Assembly (NCBI GenBank): GCA_015056815.1
Contig: SVFN01000032.1
Span: 1-37,590, forward strand
Direction of reading: 5' to 3'
Length of the DNA: 37,590 nucleotides
Source of the DNA: Lachnospiraceae bacterium
GTDB taxonomy: Bacteria; Bacillota; Clostridia; Lachnospirales; Lachnospiraceae
The notes beneath the pieces were generated by a model. That model made no database searches, was not told the origin of the DNA, and saw only the letters and a list, made by a program, of their open reading frames with translations. A program made the position numbers and the translations under genes. Positions 27,134 to 34,160 of the stretch are shown here, in pieces; within the stretch, counting starts at the first letter, position 1; each line of letters starts with the position of its first letter.

Positions 27134-27288
27134 AAGCTTACTCCGATCTGTATGCACGCGGGATAAACAGTTCCTTATACTGTCCATAAACAGGGATGAC
27201 AAAGCACATTCCGCCTGATCATATGCTGTTGTAAAACATTGCAGGTCACTATTTTCATGATAACATAAACGTTTTTACATGTAAAGGA

Positions 27289-27334
27289 AACGAGCCGGTG
27301 ACTGTCCCCAAAGGTACAAATACACCGGCACGTT
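27289..27334. repeat. REP-like hairpin element containing GGGGACAGTCACCGG
   Basis: AACG.GCCGGTG (27289-27300) and CACCGGC.CGTT (27323-27334) are inverted arms. On the minus strand the loop and right arm read TTTGGGGACAGTCACCGGC. GGGGACAGTC phrases of this kind resemble dispersed REP-type intergenic elements. It lies between the nitroreductase stop and the TPR-GGDEF gene and could also terminate transcription. No transposase is nearby. Confidence 0.5.
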
Positions 27335-27351
27335 TTCACAGACGTATCTTC

Positions 27352-27876
27352 TTATATGCAGTAGATATAATTCTCTTTTCTCGGAGCGGCCTTCTTCGCC
27401 GGCTCTGCGGCATAACCAAGTGCACAGTGACCGATGCCCTCATACTCGCCTTCGATCCCAAGCTTCTTAAGGATATTCCAGCCAAACTCAGATTCAAACT
27501 CCTCTTTTGCCCGGTGGATCCAGATGCTTGCGATCCCCAGGCTCTCGGCTGCATTCATCAGATTGCCCATCACCAAAGATCCGTCATAAACATGCGTGGC
27601 AACATCCTTCTTCGCAAGCACGATCAGGATCACAGGAGCTGCGTAAAACGGATCAAACCCCGGATTCCATCCACCGATCTTGCGGTTTTCTTCTGCGATC
27701 TCATCGCGAAGGGTTTTGTCCGTCACCGCAATGATGATAGGACTCTGCTTTCCCATTCCGGTCGCAGCATAAGTGCCTGCTTTCAGGATCGCCTTCAAGT
27801 CCTCCTCTTTGATCATATCGGGTTTAAAATTCCGGCAGCTCCTCCTGTTTTCCAATACCTTCAGTGTCTCATTCAT
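27352..27876 (-). CDS. Nitroreductase family flavoprotein
   Basis: A 174-aa FMN-dependent nitroreductase. It shows the family opening LENRRSCRNFKPDMIKEEDL (FMN phosphate-binding Arg cluster), AGTYAATGMGKQSPIIIAV, GSLVMGNLMNAAESLGIASIWIHRA and a C-terminal IGHCALGYA. Such enzymes reduce nitroaromatics or quinones with NAD(P)H. The start at 27876 has AGGAGG; the frame is open further upstream but passes through short direct repeats. It is the third gene of a gpx-ohrR-nitroreductase series, consistent with an oxidative or electrophile stress role. Confidence 0.92.
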   Translation of the reverse strand: MNETLKVLENRRSCRNFKPDMIKEEDLKAILKAGTYAATGMGKQSPIIIAVTDKTLRDEIAEENRKIGGWNPGFDPFYAAPVILIVLAKKDVATHVYDGSLVMGNLMNAAESLGIASIWIHRAKEEFESEFGWNILKKLGIEGEYEGIGHCALGYAAEPAKKAAPRKENYIYCI

Positions 27877-27890
27877 GCGCCGTACCTCCT

Positions 27891-27947
27891 GTTTTAAGTT
27901 CCGTATATTGTTTTCAGTTCCGTATATTGTTTTCAGGTTCCGTATGT
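27891..27947 (-). repeat. Three short direct repeats before the nitroreductase gene
   Basis: On the plus strand GTTTTAAGTTCCGTATATT, GTTTTCAGTTCCGTATATT and GTTTTCAGGTTCCGTATGTG follow one another with a 19-20 bp period (minus-strand core TACGGAACtgAAAAC). They fill the gap between the ohrR-like stop and the nitroreductase ribosome binding site. A 19-20 bp period puts the copies on nearly the same helix face, as in an operator array. Confidence 0.8.
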
Positions 27948-27971
27948 GAACCAATGTTGTGAAGCGGCAGC

Positions 27972-28406
27972 TTAGCTCTCGTCCAGAAACAGATATAATA
28001 ATCTGTACAGTTCCTTCACATCCTCTTCAGTATAGGGGGATCCTTTTGCGGCAAGCTTTAATGGGATATCCTTACACTGCTCTTTCAGAGCATCTCCTTT
28101 TTCGGTGATGCTTACCACCGTCACGCGCTCATCCTCCTTCGAACGCTGCCTCGTCACATAGCCTTCTCTCTCCAGATTTTTAAGAAGGGGTGTTAATGTC
28201 CCCGCGTCCAGATGAAGAGTGCTGCCAAGCTGTCCTACCGTAACACTTTCTTTCTCCCATAATACCATGAATACCACGTATTGTGTATAGGTAAGCCCCA
28301 GCGGCTTGAGATACGGCGTATAACTGCTTACGATCTTGCGCGAGCACGCATACAACGGAAAGCATAACTGATTTTTTAATAAAAGCTGTTCGTATTCCTG
28401 CGCCAT
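27972..28406 (-). CDS. ohrR: MarR/OhrR-family peroxide-sensing regulator
   Basis: A 144-aa MarR-type winged-helix repressor. The N-terminal KNQLCFPLYACSR with Cys15 matches the reactive-cysteine motif of OhrR, which is oxidised by organic hydroperoxides and then releases DNA. PLGLTYTQYVVFMVLWE, LHLDAGTLTPLLKNLE and the wing RQRSKEDERVTVVSIT are typical. It starts 9 bp after the glutathione peroxidase gene, so the repressor and its likely target are co-transcribed and it may regulate its own operon. OhrR assignment rather than another MarR rests on Cys15 and its context. Confidence 0.88.
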   Translation of the reverse strand: MAQEYEQLLLKNQLCFPLYACSRKIVSSYTPYLKPLGLTYTQYVVFMVLWEKESVTVGQLGSTLHLDAGTLTPLLKNLEREGYVTRQRSKEDERVTVVSITEKGDALKEQCKDIPLKLAAKGSPYTEEDVKELYRLLYLFLDES

Positions 28407-28415
28407 GATCCACCT

Positions 28416-28958
28416 CTACATAAGTCCTTCTACAAATTTCGCAACCTCGCTCATCTTAACGGTCGGCTCAAATCTTGCAACGACATTTCCCTTCCGGTCG
28501 ATCACAAACTTTGTGAAATTCCACTTGATATCGGGATTGTTCTTATAATTCTTATCAATCGCTGCAAGCATCGCACCCATTGCAAGCGCTTTAGGGCCTT
28601 TTCCAAAGCCTTCAAATCCCTTTTGCTCTTTTAAGAATTGAAACAGCGGAATTGCATTCTCGCCATTTACATCCGCCTTCTTCATCTGCGGAAACTTCGT
28701 ATTGTAATGCAGGGTACAAAACTCATGGATCTCTTCATCCGAACCGGGTGTCTGTCCCGCAAACTGATTGCAGGGCACATCGATCACTTCAAACCCCTGA
28801 TCATGGAACTTCTCATACATGTCCTCAATATCCTTATAATGAGGTGTGAAGCCACAGCCTGTCGCAGTATTGACCACCAGTACCACCTTTCCCTCATAAT
28901 CCTTCATCGATACCTTTTCACCTGACGGTGTCTCTACGCTGTAATCATAAAAAGCCAT
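28416..28958 (-). CDS. Glutathione-peroxidase-family thiol peroxidase
   Basis: A 180-aa thioredoxin-fold peroxidase. The peroxidatic residue is Cys35 in NTATGCGFTPHY (cysteine, not selenocysteine), with CNQFAGQ (Gln65) and KWNFTKF completing the catalytic set. Bacterial members usually take electrons from thioredoxin and reduce organic hydroperoxides. The start has AGGAGG 7-8 nt upstream and a consensus promoter lies about 65 bp further. It is first in the operon with the OhrR-like regulator. Confidence 0.94.
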   Translation of the reverse strand: MAFYDYSVETPSGEKVSMKDYEGKVVLVVNTATGCGFTPHYKDIEDMYEKFHDQGFEVIDVPCNQFAGQTPGSDEEIHEFCTLHYNTKFPQMKKADVNGENAIPLFQFLKEQKGFEGFGKGPKALAMGAMLAAIDKNYKNNPDIKWNFTKFVIDRKGNVVARFEPTVKMSEVAKFVEGLM

Positions 28959-29023
28959 TCGTTTATCCTCCTTTTTTTGTTAATGAATGTGTAGTTTTTA
29001 TCAATTCTATTCTGTTTTACCGT

Positions 29024-29065
29024 ATTATATTTTATCAAATATATATTGTCAAGTATATTTTATCA
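29024..29065 (-). promoter_or_regulatory. Consensus promoter of the gpx-ohrR operon with repeated AT-rich sites
   Basis: Minus strand: TTGACA (29052-29047), 17-bp spacer, TATAAT (29029-29024), all consensus. The 12-mer TATATTTTATCA (plus strand) occurs at 29026-29037 and 29054-29065, one over the -10 and one just upstream of the -35, spaced 28 bp. This is a plausible placement for repressor binding. Confidence 0.85.
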
Positions 29066-29299
29066 TTTTTGGTGTCCCGACACATATCCATTTCTTTTTC
29101 CACCTGTATGATCCGGGAAATTTCCAATCGAGTAGAGGAACATCCCCCGCCCGATTGTCGCGTTGCCTGTCAAATACATGTTCATACAAGTATGACACAT
29201 GCCTGACGGGCTTATCGCACAAAAAAACAGTGCTCCCTCCCTCGAAAGCACCGCCGCCTTTTCTTCTTTCTCTCTGACAGTTTCCTCACTTCACTGTTT
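29066..29299. other. Intergenic region between gpx and tetR
   Basis: No convincing gene is seen. A 62-codon minus-strand frame (29063-29251) has no recognisable domain. There is a near-perfect inverted repeat ATGTTCATAC-AA-GTATGAcACAT at 29178-29200 that could be an operator. Confidence 0.4.
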
Positions 29300-29830
29300 C
29301 TACGCCGTCACATGATTGGTCCGTCTGAGCAGTATATTGCTGATATCCTCAATGCTCGCCGGGCGTTCCTCCTTCAGCCAGACGATCGCTGTATTATACA
29401 GCGCACCGATGAACAGATACAGATCATACTTCTCCAGTGATCTGGCTGGCATAGTCCCTGCGATGGATTCATGGAACTGGTTTAACTCCTCCAAAAGCAT
29501 CGTACCAAATCCGGAGTCATAAATATTCAGTACATATTGTTTGTATTCCTGAAAATAGGCAAACGCACGGGATACATTCTGATAAGAGTAATAAACCGAC
29601 AGATCATAGTCCGCCGTCTTACGGTAGCGTTCTAAGATATCGCGCACCAGGGTGACCATCACATCCTCTTTCGACTGATAATTCCGGTAAAAAGAAGCTC
29701 TGGCAACCTCTGCTTTTTGTATGATCTCGGTAATGGTCACCTCCGCAATGGATTTCTTGGTCAAAAGCTCAAAGAGCGCATTTGTGATCGCCATTTTGAC
29801 ACGGGCATTTGCTTGTTTTCGTTTATCCAT
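29300..29830 (-). CDS. TetR family transcriptional regulator
   Basis: A 176-aa regulator. The N-terminal helix-turn-helix reads KKSIAEVTITEIIQKAEVARASFYRNYQSKEDV; the C-terminal ligand domain (from about residue 60) is Tyr-rich and ends LRRTNHVTA. The start at 29830 has GGGAGGG upstream; 12 extra in-frame codons are less likely. Upstream of it are four GTGAGA-type half-sites (29950-30026), probably its own operators. No divergent target gene follows, because the accessory region begins there. Confidence 0.88.
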   Translation of the reverse strand: MDKRKQANARVKMAITNALFELLTKKSIAEVTITEIIQKAEVARASFYRNYQSKEDVMVTLVRDILERYRKTADYDLSVYYSYQNVSRAFAYFQEYKQYVLNIYDSGFGTMLLEELNQFHESIAGTMPARSLEKYDLYLFIGALYNTAIVWLKEERPASIEDISNILLRRTNHVTA

Positions 29831-29949
29831 CTCATTACCCTCCCTTGGGATTACATATCTTTCCATCCTCTGCCACTATGCATACCCTCAGGCTGTCGTT
29901 CTGATTCCGTTGTCTCCATTGAAGCTGCTGTTGTCCTTCAACTCTGAAA

Positions 29950-30026
29950 GTGAGACAATCGTATCATATCTTCCCCTTTCTCACAATACAAATAAGTGAG
30001 ACATTTTATTTCTATTTGTCTCACTT
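29950..30026. promoter_or_regulatory. Operator-like cluster of four GTGAGA half-sites
   Basis: AAGTGAGACA (29994-30003) and TGTCTCACTT (30017-30026) form 10-bp perfect arms with a 13-bp gap. A second pair, GTGAGA (29950-29955) and TCTCAC (29979-29984), lies just before. Half-sites alternate in orientation, as expected for TetR dimers. Confidence 0.7.
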
Positions 30027-30076
30027 GTTGCAGGTTCCAACTGTAATATTTTTGCCATCGCTTTTGTAAATCAGGA

Positions 30077-30283
30077 CACAAAAAAAGCAGGATACGGGAG
30101 TCGGAACTAATACTCCATACACTTGTAGAAAAATTGCTTATCCGGTATTAAGCAGCAACAACTGCCGTAAACACCTTTTATCACGGAAAATCAGCTTTTG
30201 GCGAATTTCCTGCTCAAAAGCCTTTACGCAAGCGACTCCTCGAATGATTGGCATTTATTTTGGGCGCTTCCCCGGCGCTTGCC
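30077..30283. repeat. Dispersed non-coding repeat, copy R1
   Basis: Begins with AAAAAAAGCAGGATACGGGA, followed by GTCGGAACTAATACTCC. It then has CAACAACTGCCGTAAAC and ACGCAAGCGACTCCTCGAAT and ends with tandem GGGCGCTTCCCCGGCGCTT. Copy R3 (33960-34160) shares all blocks in the same order with scattered differences. Confidence 0.85.
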
Positions 30284-30329
30284 AGTCTGTTTTTTATAAA
30301 ATCTATACCTTCCACTCACATATAAAGCC

Positions 30330-30364
30330 ACACTCCCCGACCCTTTTGCGAGGTCGGGGAGTGT
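30330..30364. other. Strong GC-rich stem-loop
   Basis: ACACTCCCCGACC (30330-30342) and GGTCGGGGAGTGT (30352-30364) pair perfectly over 13 bp with a 9-nt loop. No clear T-run follows on either strand. It may be a terminator or insulator at the edge of the accessory region. Confidence 0.8.
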
Positions 30365-30387
30365 TGTATCTATTTATATTATTAGAA

Positions 30388-30436
30388 TTGTGAAATGCAA
30401 CAATTTATGTTAATATTGTACCAAATCACAATATTA
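30388..30436 (+). promoter_or_regulatory. Promoter and operator-like inverted repeat of the MNT/HEPN pair
   Basis: TTGTGA (30388-30393), 17-bp spacer and TAATAT (30411-30416) form a promoter. The -10 is inside a 9-bp perfect inverted repeat TAATATTGT-N8-ACAATATTA (30411-30436), consistent with autoregulation of a toxin-antitoxin operon. Confidence 0.7.
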
Positions 30437-30463
30437 CAAATATGAAAATGTGGAGGTGTCTCT

Positions 30464-30805
30464 ATGCCATCCGAAATAAGACATTTAATGGATCAATATA
30501 TTATAGAAATCCAAAAAATATATGGCTCGCATATATGTAGGATACTTTTATATGGTTCCTATGCCAGAGGTGATTTCAGACCAGATTCAGATATTGATAT
30601 TATGATCCTGTTGGATATCCCTGATCTGGAATTAAAGAAATATAGCCAACAACTTTTTTATATGACTTACGATTTCAATCTGGATCACGACCTTGAAATA
30701 AAACCTATAGCCAAAAATGAAACCCATTTCAAGAAATGGAAAGAGAACTATCCGTTTTATGCCAATGTGGAAAAAGAGGGAGTAATACTGTATGGAGCAG
30801 CCTAA
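30464..30805 (+). CDS. MNT-type nucleotidyltransferase (probable antitoxin)
   Basis: A 113-aa minimal nucleotidyltransferase. The active-site signature is GS (Gly31-Ser32) followed by DxD (Asp43, Asp45) in GSYARGDFRPDSDIDIMI; a downstream Asp in HDLEIKPIAK may be the third metal ligand. In characterised MntA/HepT systems such proteins neutralise the HEPN ribonuclease by adding AMP to it. Here the stop overlaps the HEPN start by 14 bp, which fits that pairing. The ribosome binding site is GGAGG. The region is AT-rich relative to the chromosome to the left. Confidence 0.9.
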   Translation: MPSEIRHLMDQYIIEIQKIYGSHICRILLYGSYARGDFRPDSDIDIMILLDIPDLELKKYSQQLFYMTYDFNLDHDLEIKPIAKNETHFKKWKENYPFYANVEKEGVILYGAA

Positions 30806-31220
30806 CGACAATATTGGAACCAAAAATGACTTAGTACTTTATAGATTGCAGTCTGCAAAATCTGATTTAAAATCCGCAAGAATTTTATTTACCGCAAAAG
30901 AGTATAAAGCTGCAAATAACAGATCCTACTATGCTATTTTCCATGCGATCAATGCCATTCACGCTTTAAATGGAAAATCATATAAGAGGCACAAAGATGC
31001 TATCGCTAATTTTAACAAAGATTATGTCAAAACGGAAATATTCCCAAGAACTATGGGGCGAAAAATTGGCGAGGCAGAAGAAATACGTCATGCAAGTGAT
31101 TATGATGATTTTTTTATAGCCAGTAAAGCTGAGACAGAAAGACTCATTAAAGTTGCCGATGAATTTATAAGTCTGGCACAAAACTATTGCATGAAACAGT
31201 TAAAAATTGATCAAGAATAA
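30792..31220 (+). CDS. HEPN domain protein (probable RNase toxin)
   Basis: A 142-aa HEPN protein (PF05168-like). The putative ribonuclease motif is Arg44-X6-His51 in NRSYYAIFHAINAIHAL; a second conserved region EEIRHASDYDDF is typical of the family. HepT toxins usually have RX4HXY, so this motif spacing is different and activity should not be assumed. It overlaps the MNT gene by 14 bp, has GAGGGAG upstream of its start, and is followed by a terminator, giving a self-contained two-gene module. Confidence 0.88.
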   Translation: MEQPNDNIGTKNDLVLYRLQSAKSDLKSARILFTAKEYKAANNRSYYAIFHAINAIHALNGKSYKRHKDAIANFNKDYVKTEIFPRTMGRKIGEAEEIRHASDYDDFFIASKAETERLIKVADEFISLAQNYCMKQLKIDQE

Positions 31221-31228
31221 GAACTGTG

Positions 31229-31259
31229 AAGGGGAAGCCATGACGGTTTCCCCTTTTTT
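31229..31259 (+). terminator. Terminator of the MNT/HEPN operon
   Basis: AAGGGGAA (31229-31236) pairs with TTCCCCTT (31248-31255), followed by further T residues to 31259, immediately after the HEPN stop codon. Confidence 0.88.
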
Positions 31260-31357
31260 AACCATTATTTTCAGATTCCGGCGCTTTTACGAGCGCTTCC
31301 TGTCTAGTACGCAACCATTCTGTGACTCCAAAAGCCCTAAAATAAAGGACTCTGCAA

Positions 31358-31842
31358 ATGACGGAGAGACGGGTACATTTACTTTCTCACCTATTCGGGC
31401 GCACTTCTGCCATCACCATTCGCAACAGCGACAGCAATATCGCACGCATCATTTACTTAGAAGGGTATTACGACATGTTCTGCAACGGTATTGCTTTGGA
31501 TGATATCGCAAGTGATATCGTCACTTCCTTTGAAGATGACGAAACTCTCAATAATCCGGAACTGCTGGGATACATGATATTCTCAAAGATTATGAAACTG
31601 TTAAGGACAGACTATGTATACGGCTCATGAACCTTGAAAAGAATACGGAATTTCTTGCAGATAAATATTACAGACCATACCTCGACCCTGCTATCTGCCT
31701 GTGCGTCCTTGTTGAAAAGAAGCAAGACCGCATCTCATTCCTTACAGTCACACAGGAAATCGGCAGGCACTGGGACATGCCGACAGATATCCTTCTTGAA
31801 AAAGCTCTTGGAAATTCAGAATCATGTGGCAGACCTTGAATG
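31358..31842 (+). pseudogene. Broken DUF5688-family gene
   Basis: Two frames carry successive parts of one DUF5688-like protein. The first (31358-31630) has ITIRNSDSNIARIIYLEGYY and CNGIALDDIASDIVTSFED. The second resumes in another frame at about 31573 with DILKDYETVKDRLCIRLMN, then LEKNTEFLADKYYRPYLD and QEIGRHWDMPTDILLEKALG, and stops near 31840. A frameshift around 31,560-31,575 and the missing N-terminus show it is degraded. DUF5688 genes are frequent in Lachnospiraceae accessory regions; their function is unknown. Confidence 0.8.
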
Positions 31843-32332
31843 GGGAATGGTCAGCATATGCAACCTCTACTCCACCGTCTTTACCCATAAACCGTCCACA
31901 AGTCAGCTCACACCCGATGATAAAAACCTAGACTATATCGAAAAACTTGTTACAGACGGGGAATTTGATAAGATAGTCATTGCGTGGGGTTCTTCCTTAC
32001 ATTCCAACAAAAATACCAATGAAGCAAAGCTTCGCATTTTAAAAATGCTTATGGAGAAAGGACTGACTTCTAAGGTAAAGCATATCGTCGGTGAGTTTAT
32101 GGATGCAAAGGCACAGACGGGAACCCACGTACTTTACTTGGGACTCCATAACAGCAGGGAATCATGGTCTTGTGAAGATTATCCTGTGCAGGATGCCATT
32201 AAGGAACTGGAAATCATCTTAAGCATGAAAGAGGATAAGGCTGTAAAGGAAGCAGAACCATTAAAGATTACTCCCATGAAGAAGAAAGGAAGGAAGAAAA
32301 ATGATGTATTACAGGATTCAAAACAGGCTTGA
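31814..32332 (+). pseudogene. C-terminal remnant of a DUF1643-family gene
   Basis: The frame contains MVSICNLYSTVFTHKPST, NLDYIEKLVTDGEFDKIVIA and WGSSLHSNKNTNEAKLRILK, matching the middle and end of DUF1643 proteins, and a Lys-rich tail. The N-terminal half, which should hold the NPSTAD-type motif, is absent; the sequence joins directly to the DUF5688 remnant at about 31,814, suggesting a deletion fused the two. Upstream codons in this frame are the DUF5688 remnant read out of frame. The next gene overlaps its end by 32 bp. Confidence 0.75.
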
Positions 32333-32708
32333 TGCAAGGCTTCTGCTTGCAGACATGAGGAAACGGGGACAGGATGTTCCCATAGGTGACCGTATACTGG
32401 AACTGGCAGGCACGCTTGATGATGCCTATGGAAAAGACCGGAAATCCACCGGCATGGGTGGCTATATCCTTTATTTCCCCGACAGTGAGACCTATGAAAA
32501 TACCATTGTGGAAGTGTGGGACTTTTACCATATCGAACCGAGGGAGTTTGAGTATCAGGAATATATCGGAGATACCGAACTGAATGACGTGAAATGGATT
32601 GAAAAACTGTTCCTGTTATCGTCAGACGACAGCCTTGTACTGGTCTATCCTCAGAAAGAAAATGATTTCATCAGTATGATCAAATATTACGAAAATCCTA
32701 TAGATTAA
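32301..32708 (+). CDS. Hypothetical protein, 135 aa
   Basis: Not recognised. The protein opens MMYYRIQNRLDARLLLADMR, has a middle segment MGGYILYFPDSETYENTIVE with Tyr and acidic residues, and ends YENPID; no membrane helix or metal-binding cluster is seen. An AAGGAAGG site precedes two consecutive ATG codons. It overlaps the DUF1643 remnant by 32 bp, so it probably once formed a coupled pair with that gene and may now lack a proper promoter. Confidence 0.65.
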   Translation: MMYYRIQNRLDARLLLADMRKRGQDVPIGDRILELAGTLDDAYGKDRKSTGMGGYILYFPDSETYENTIVEVWDFYHIEPREFEYQEYIGDTELNDVKWIEKLFLLSSDDSLVLVYPQKENDFISMIKYYENPID

Positions 32709-32945
32709 ATTATATAACATATATAGGGGTGGGATTTTATCCTGTCCCTATTAATCTACTTATAGATCCTCTTTTTTGATTAATCAAAAATATTAGTGTT
32801 AATGTGAAAATTGGTCGATGGCATTTTTGCCCCAGTGTTAGCAACAATTGTTAGACAGTTATATTTCGATAACGACCCTTTTTCCGACTAACACCATAAT
32901 ATTAAAAACAAGCTACCAACTATGTAACATGCACAACCATATGAC

Positions 32946-33218
32946 CTAAAAAATATCTTTTTCCATTTCGTCCAAAGGCGATGATTGAAAATCACTTAAA
33001 CTATCTTCACTATCATCCCTTACAACCTTTGTATGCCTTATATCTTCCCACAGTTTTTTAATCCCTGCATTGGTATGCGCAAAAATGAAATCTGCCAAAC
33101 TTCCAACCATTTTTCCTATTATTCCTATGAACCAAAAAAAAGCTGCAATCGGATACAAACCAATTGCCAATAATATCGTTATAATTATTGCTATAATATA
33201 TGATAACAATAAAACCAT
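32946..33218 (-). CDS. Small membrane protein, function unknown
   Basis: A 90-aa protein with a long hydrophobic N-terminal half: two adjacent helices (about 3-20 and 22-42) around an IGLYPIAAFFWFIG turn, then an amphipathic region and an acidic tail (RDDSEDSLSDFQSSPLDEME). A GAAAGGGG site precedes the start. It is divergent from the XRE regulator gene, and the shared 167-bp region carries the regulator's operator-like palindromes, so it may be controlled by it. Confidence 0.65.
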   Translation of the reverse strand: MVLLLSYIIAIIITILLAIGLYPIAAFFWFIGIIGKMVGSLADFIFAHTNAGIKKLWEDIRHTKVVRDDSEDSLSDFQSSPLDEMEKDIF

Positions 33219-33317
33219 TGTTCGTTTTCCCCTTTCTTTACAACTGATGCGTTTTGCGACACTTTTAAAGAAAAGAGTCTAACACAAGCAAGACTCTCTT
33301 ACAGATGAAAAGTCAAG

Positions 33318-33392
33318 CAAACTATAGTTTGTACATTTTATGATAACTATAGCACTTTGCAGAAAGGTTGTCAATTACTTAAACTATGGTTA
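33318..33392. promoter_or_regulatory. Palindromic operator-like sites of the XRE regulator
   Basis: CAAACTATAGTTTG (33318-33331) is a perfect 14-bp palindrome. Partial copies AACTATAG (33345-33352) and AAACTATGGTT (33381-33391) follow; the last overlaps the regulator's start codon. They lie between the divergent XRE and membrane-protein genes. Confidence 0.75.
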
Positions 33393-33742
33393 TGGATAAC
33401 AATAGTAACTTTAATGTTGGAGAAAAAATTCATACTTTACGCATTCAAAAAGGGATAAGTCAGGAAGAATTGGCATTACAGGCTGAAATTACTCCTGCTT
33501 ATTTGGGATTGATTGAAAGAAACAAAAAAAATCCTACTGTAAAAATTCTTGCTAAAATATGTGATGCTCTGAATATCAAATTAAGCGATTTTTTTTCGAC
33601 AGATATTGAAGTAATAGCCGCCAAAACAGAAACTGACCTCTTAACTGAGCAAATCGTGTACCATATTTCACGTTGTAATGAAACTGAAATGAAAACTATG
33701 CTAACCATTATTAAGAATGTAATGAAGTTCAAGGGCTCATAA
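33386..33742 (+). CDS. XRE-family transcriptional regulator
   Basis: A 118-aa DNA-binding protein. Residues about 12-68 form a Cro/CI helix-turn-helix (IHTLRIQKGISQEELALQAE, PAYLGLIERNKKNPTVKILA, ICDALNIKLSDFF). The C-terminal ~45 residues (LLTEQIVYHISRCNETEMKT) are helical, probably for dimerisation. The start may be 33386 or the ATG two codons later; no ribosome binding site is close, and the first ATG lies within an operator-like site. Regulators of this size commonly control small mobile or defence-related loci. Confidence 0.9.
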   Translation: MVMDNNSNFNVGEKIHTLRIQKGISQEELALQAEITPAYLGLIERNKKNPTVKILAKICDALNIKLSDFFSTDIEVIAAKTETDLLTEQIVYHISRCNETEMKTMLTIIKNVMKFKGS

Positions 33743-33764
33743 AAAGACAGTACTACCTTTACGC

Positions 33765-33870
33765 AAGGCACTACTGCCGTAATCACTTTTCACTCATAAT
33801 CATTTCCCAATATTCCGCAAGCCCGATGTTTATAAGGCTTTTCCGTCACTTCCGGCGCTTCCTCGGCGCT
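33765..33870. repeat. Dispersed non-coding repeat, copy R2 (shorter, more diverged)
   Basis: Contains ACTGCCGTAATCACTTTTCA (compare ACTGCCGTAAACACCTTTTA in R1), a CCGCAAGC block, and the tandem end CGGCGCTTCCTCGGCGCTT. It lacks the AAAGCAGGATACGGGA opening block. Confidence 0.6.
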
Positions 33871-33959
33871 TTTCGCCCAAAAAATCATTCATTTCCAATC
33901 ATTCCAAAAGTCATTGTGGAAGCAACCCCTTACGAATAAAGGGATTAAAGAATGGCAAC

Positions 33960-34160
33960 AAAAAAAGCAGGATACGGGAGTCGGAACTAACACTCCGGTA
34001 ATTCGTCAAAAGTTTGTTATTCGGTTTAACGCAGGCAACAACTGCCGTAAACCCTTTTATGCTGAAAAATCGGATTTTGGCAAATTTCATGCCCAGAGGA
34101 CTTAACGCAAGCTACGCCTCGAATAATTGCTACTGATTTTGGGCGCTTCTTGGGCGCTTG
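33960..34160. repeat. Dispersed non-coding repeat, copy R3
   Basis: Opens with the same AAAAAAAGCAGGATACGGGA then GTCGGAACTAACACTCC as R1. It continues with GGCAACAACTGCCGTAAAC and ACGCAAGCTACGCCTCGAAT and ends GGGCGCTTCTTGGGCGCTT. Block order and spacing match R1 over about 200 bp; differences are scattered. Confidence 0.85.

Larger units (their letters stand above)
30027..30463. other. Gene-free stretch at the start of the accessory region
   Basis: No gene is seen in these 437 bp. It holds repeat copy R1, a strong stem-loop and the promoter/operator of the toxin-antitoxin pair, each listed separately. Confidence 0.7.

Noticed and set aside
29063-29251. 62-codon minus-strand frame between gpx and tetR
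   Set aside because: No recognisable domain and no good ribosome binding site; kept only as intergenic DNA.
33914-34105. 63-codon frame over repeat copy R3
   Set aside because: The related copy R1 does not keep this frame, and no ribosome binding site or domain is present, so the region is treated as non-coding.
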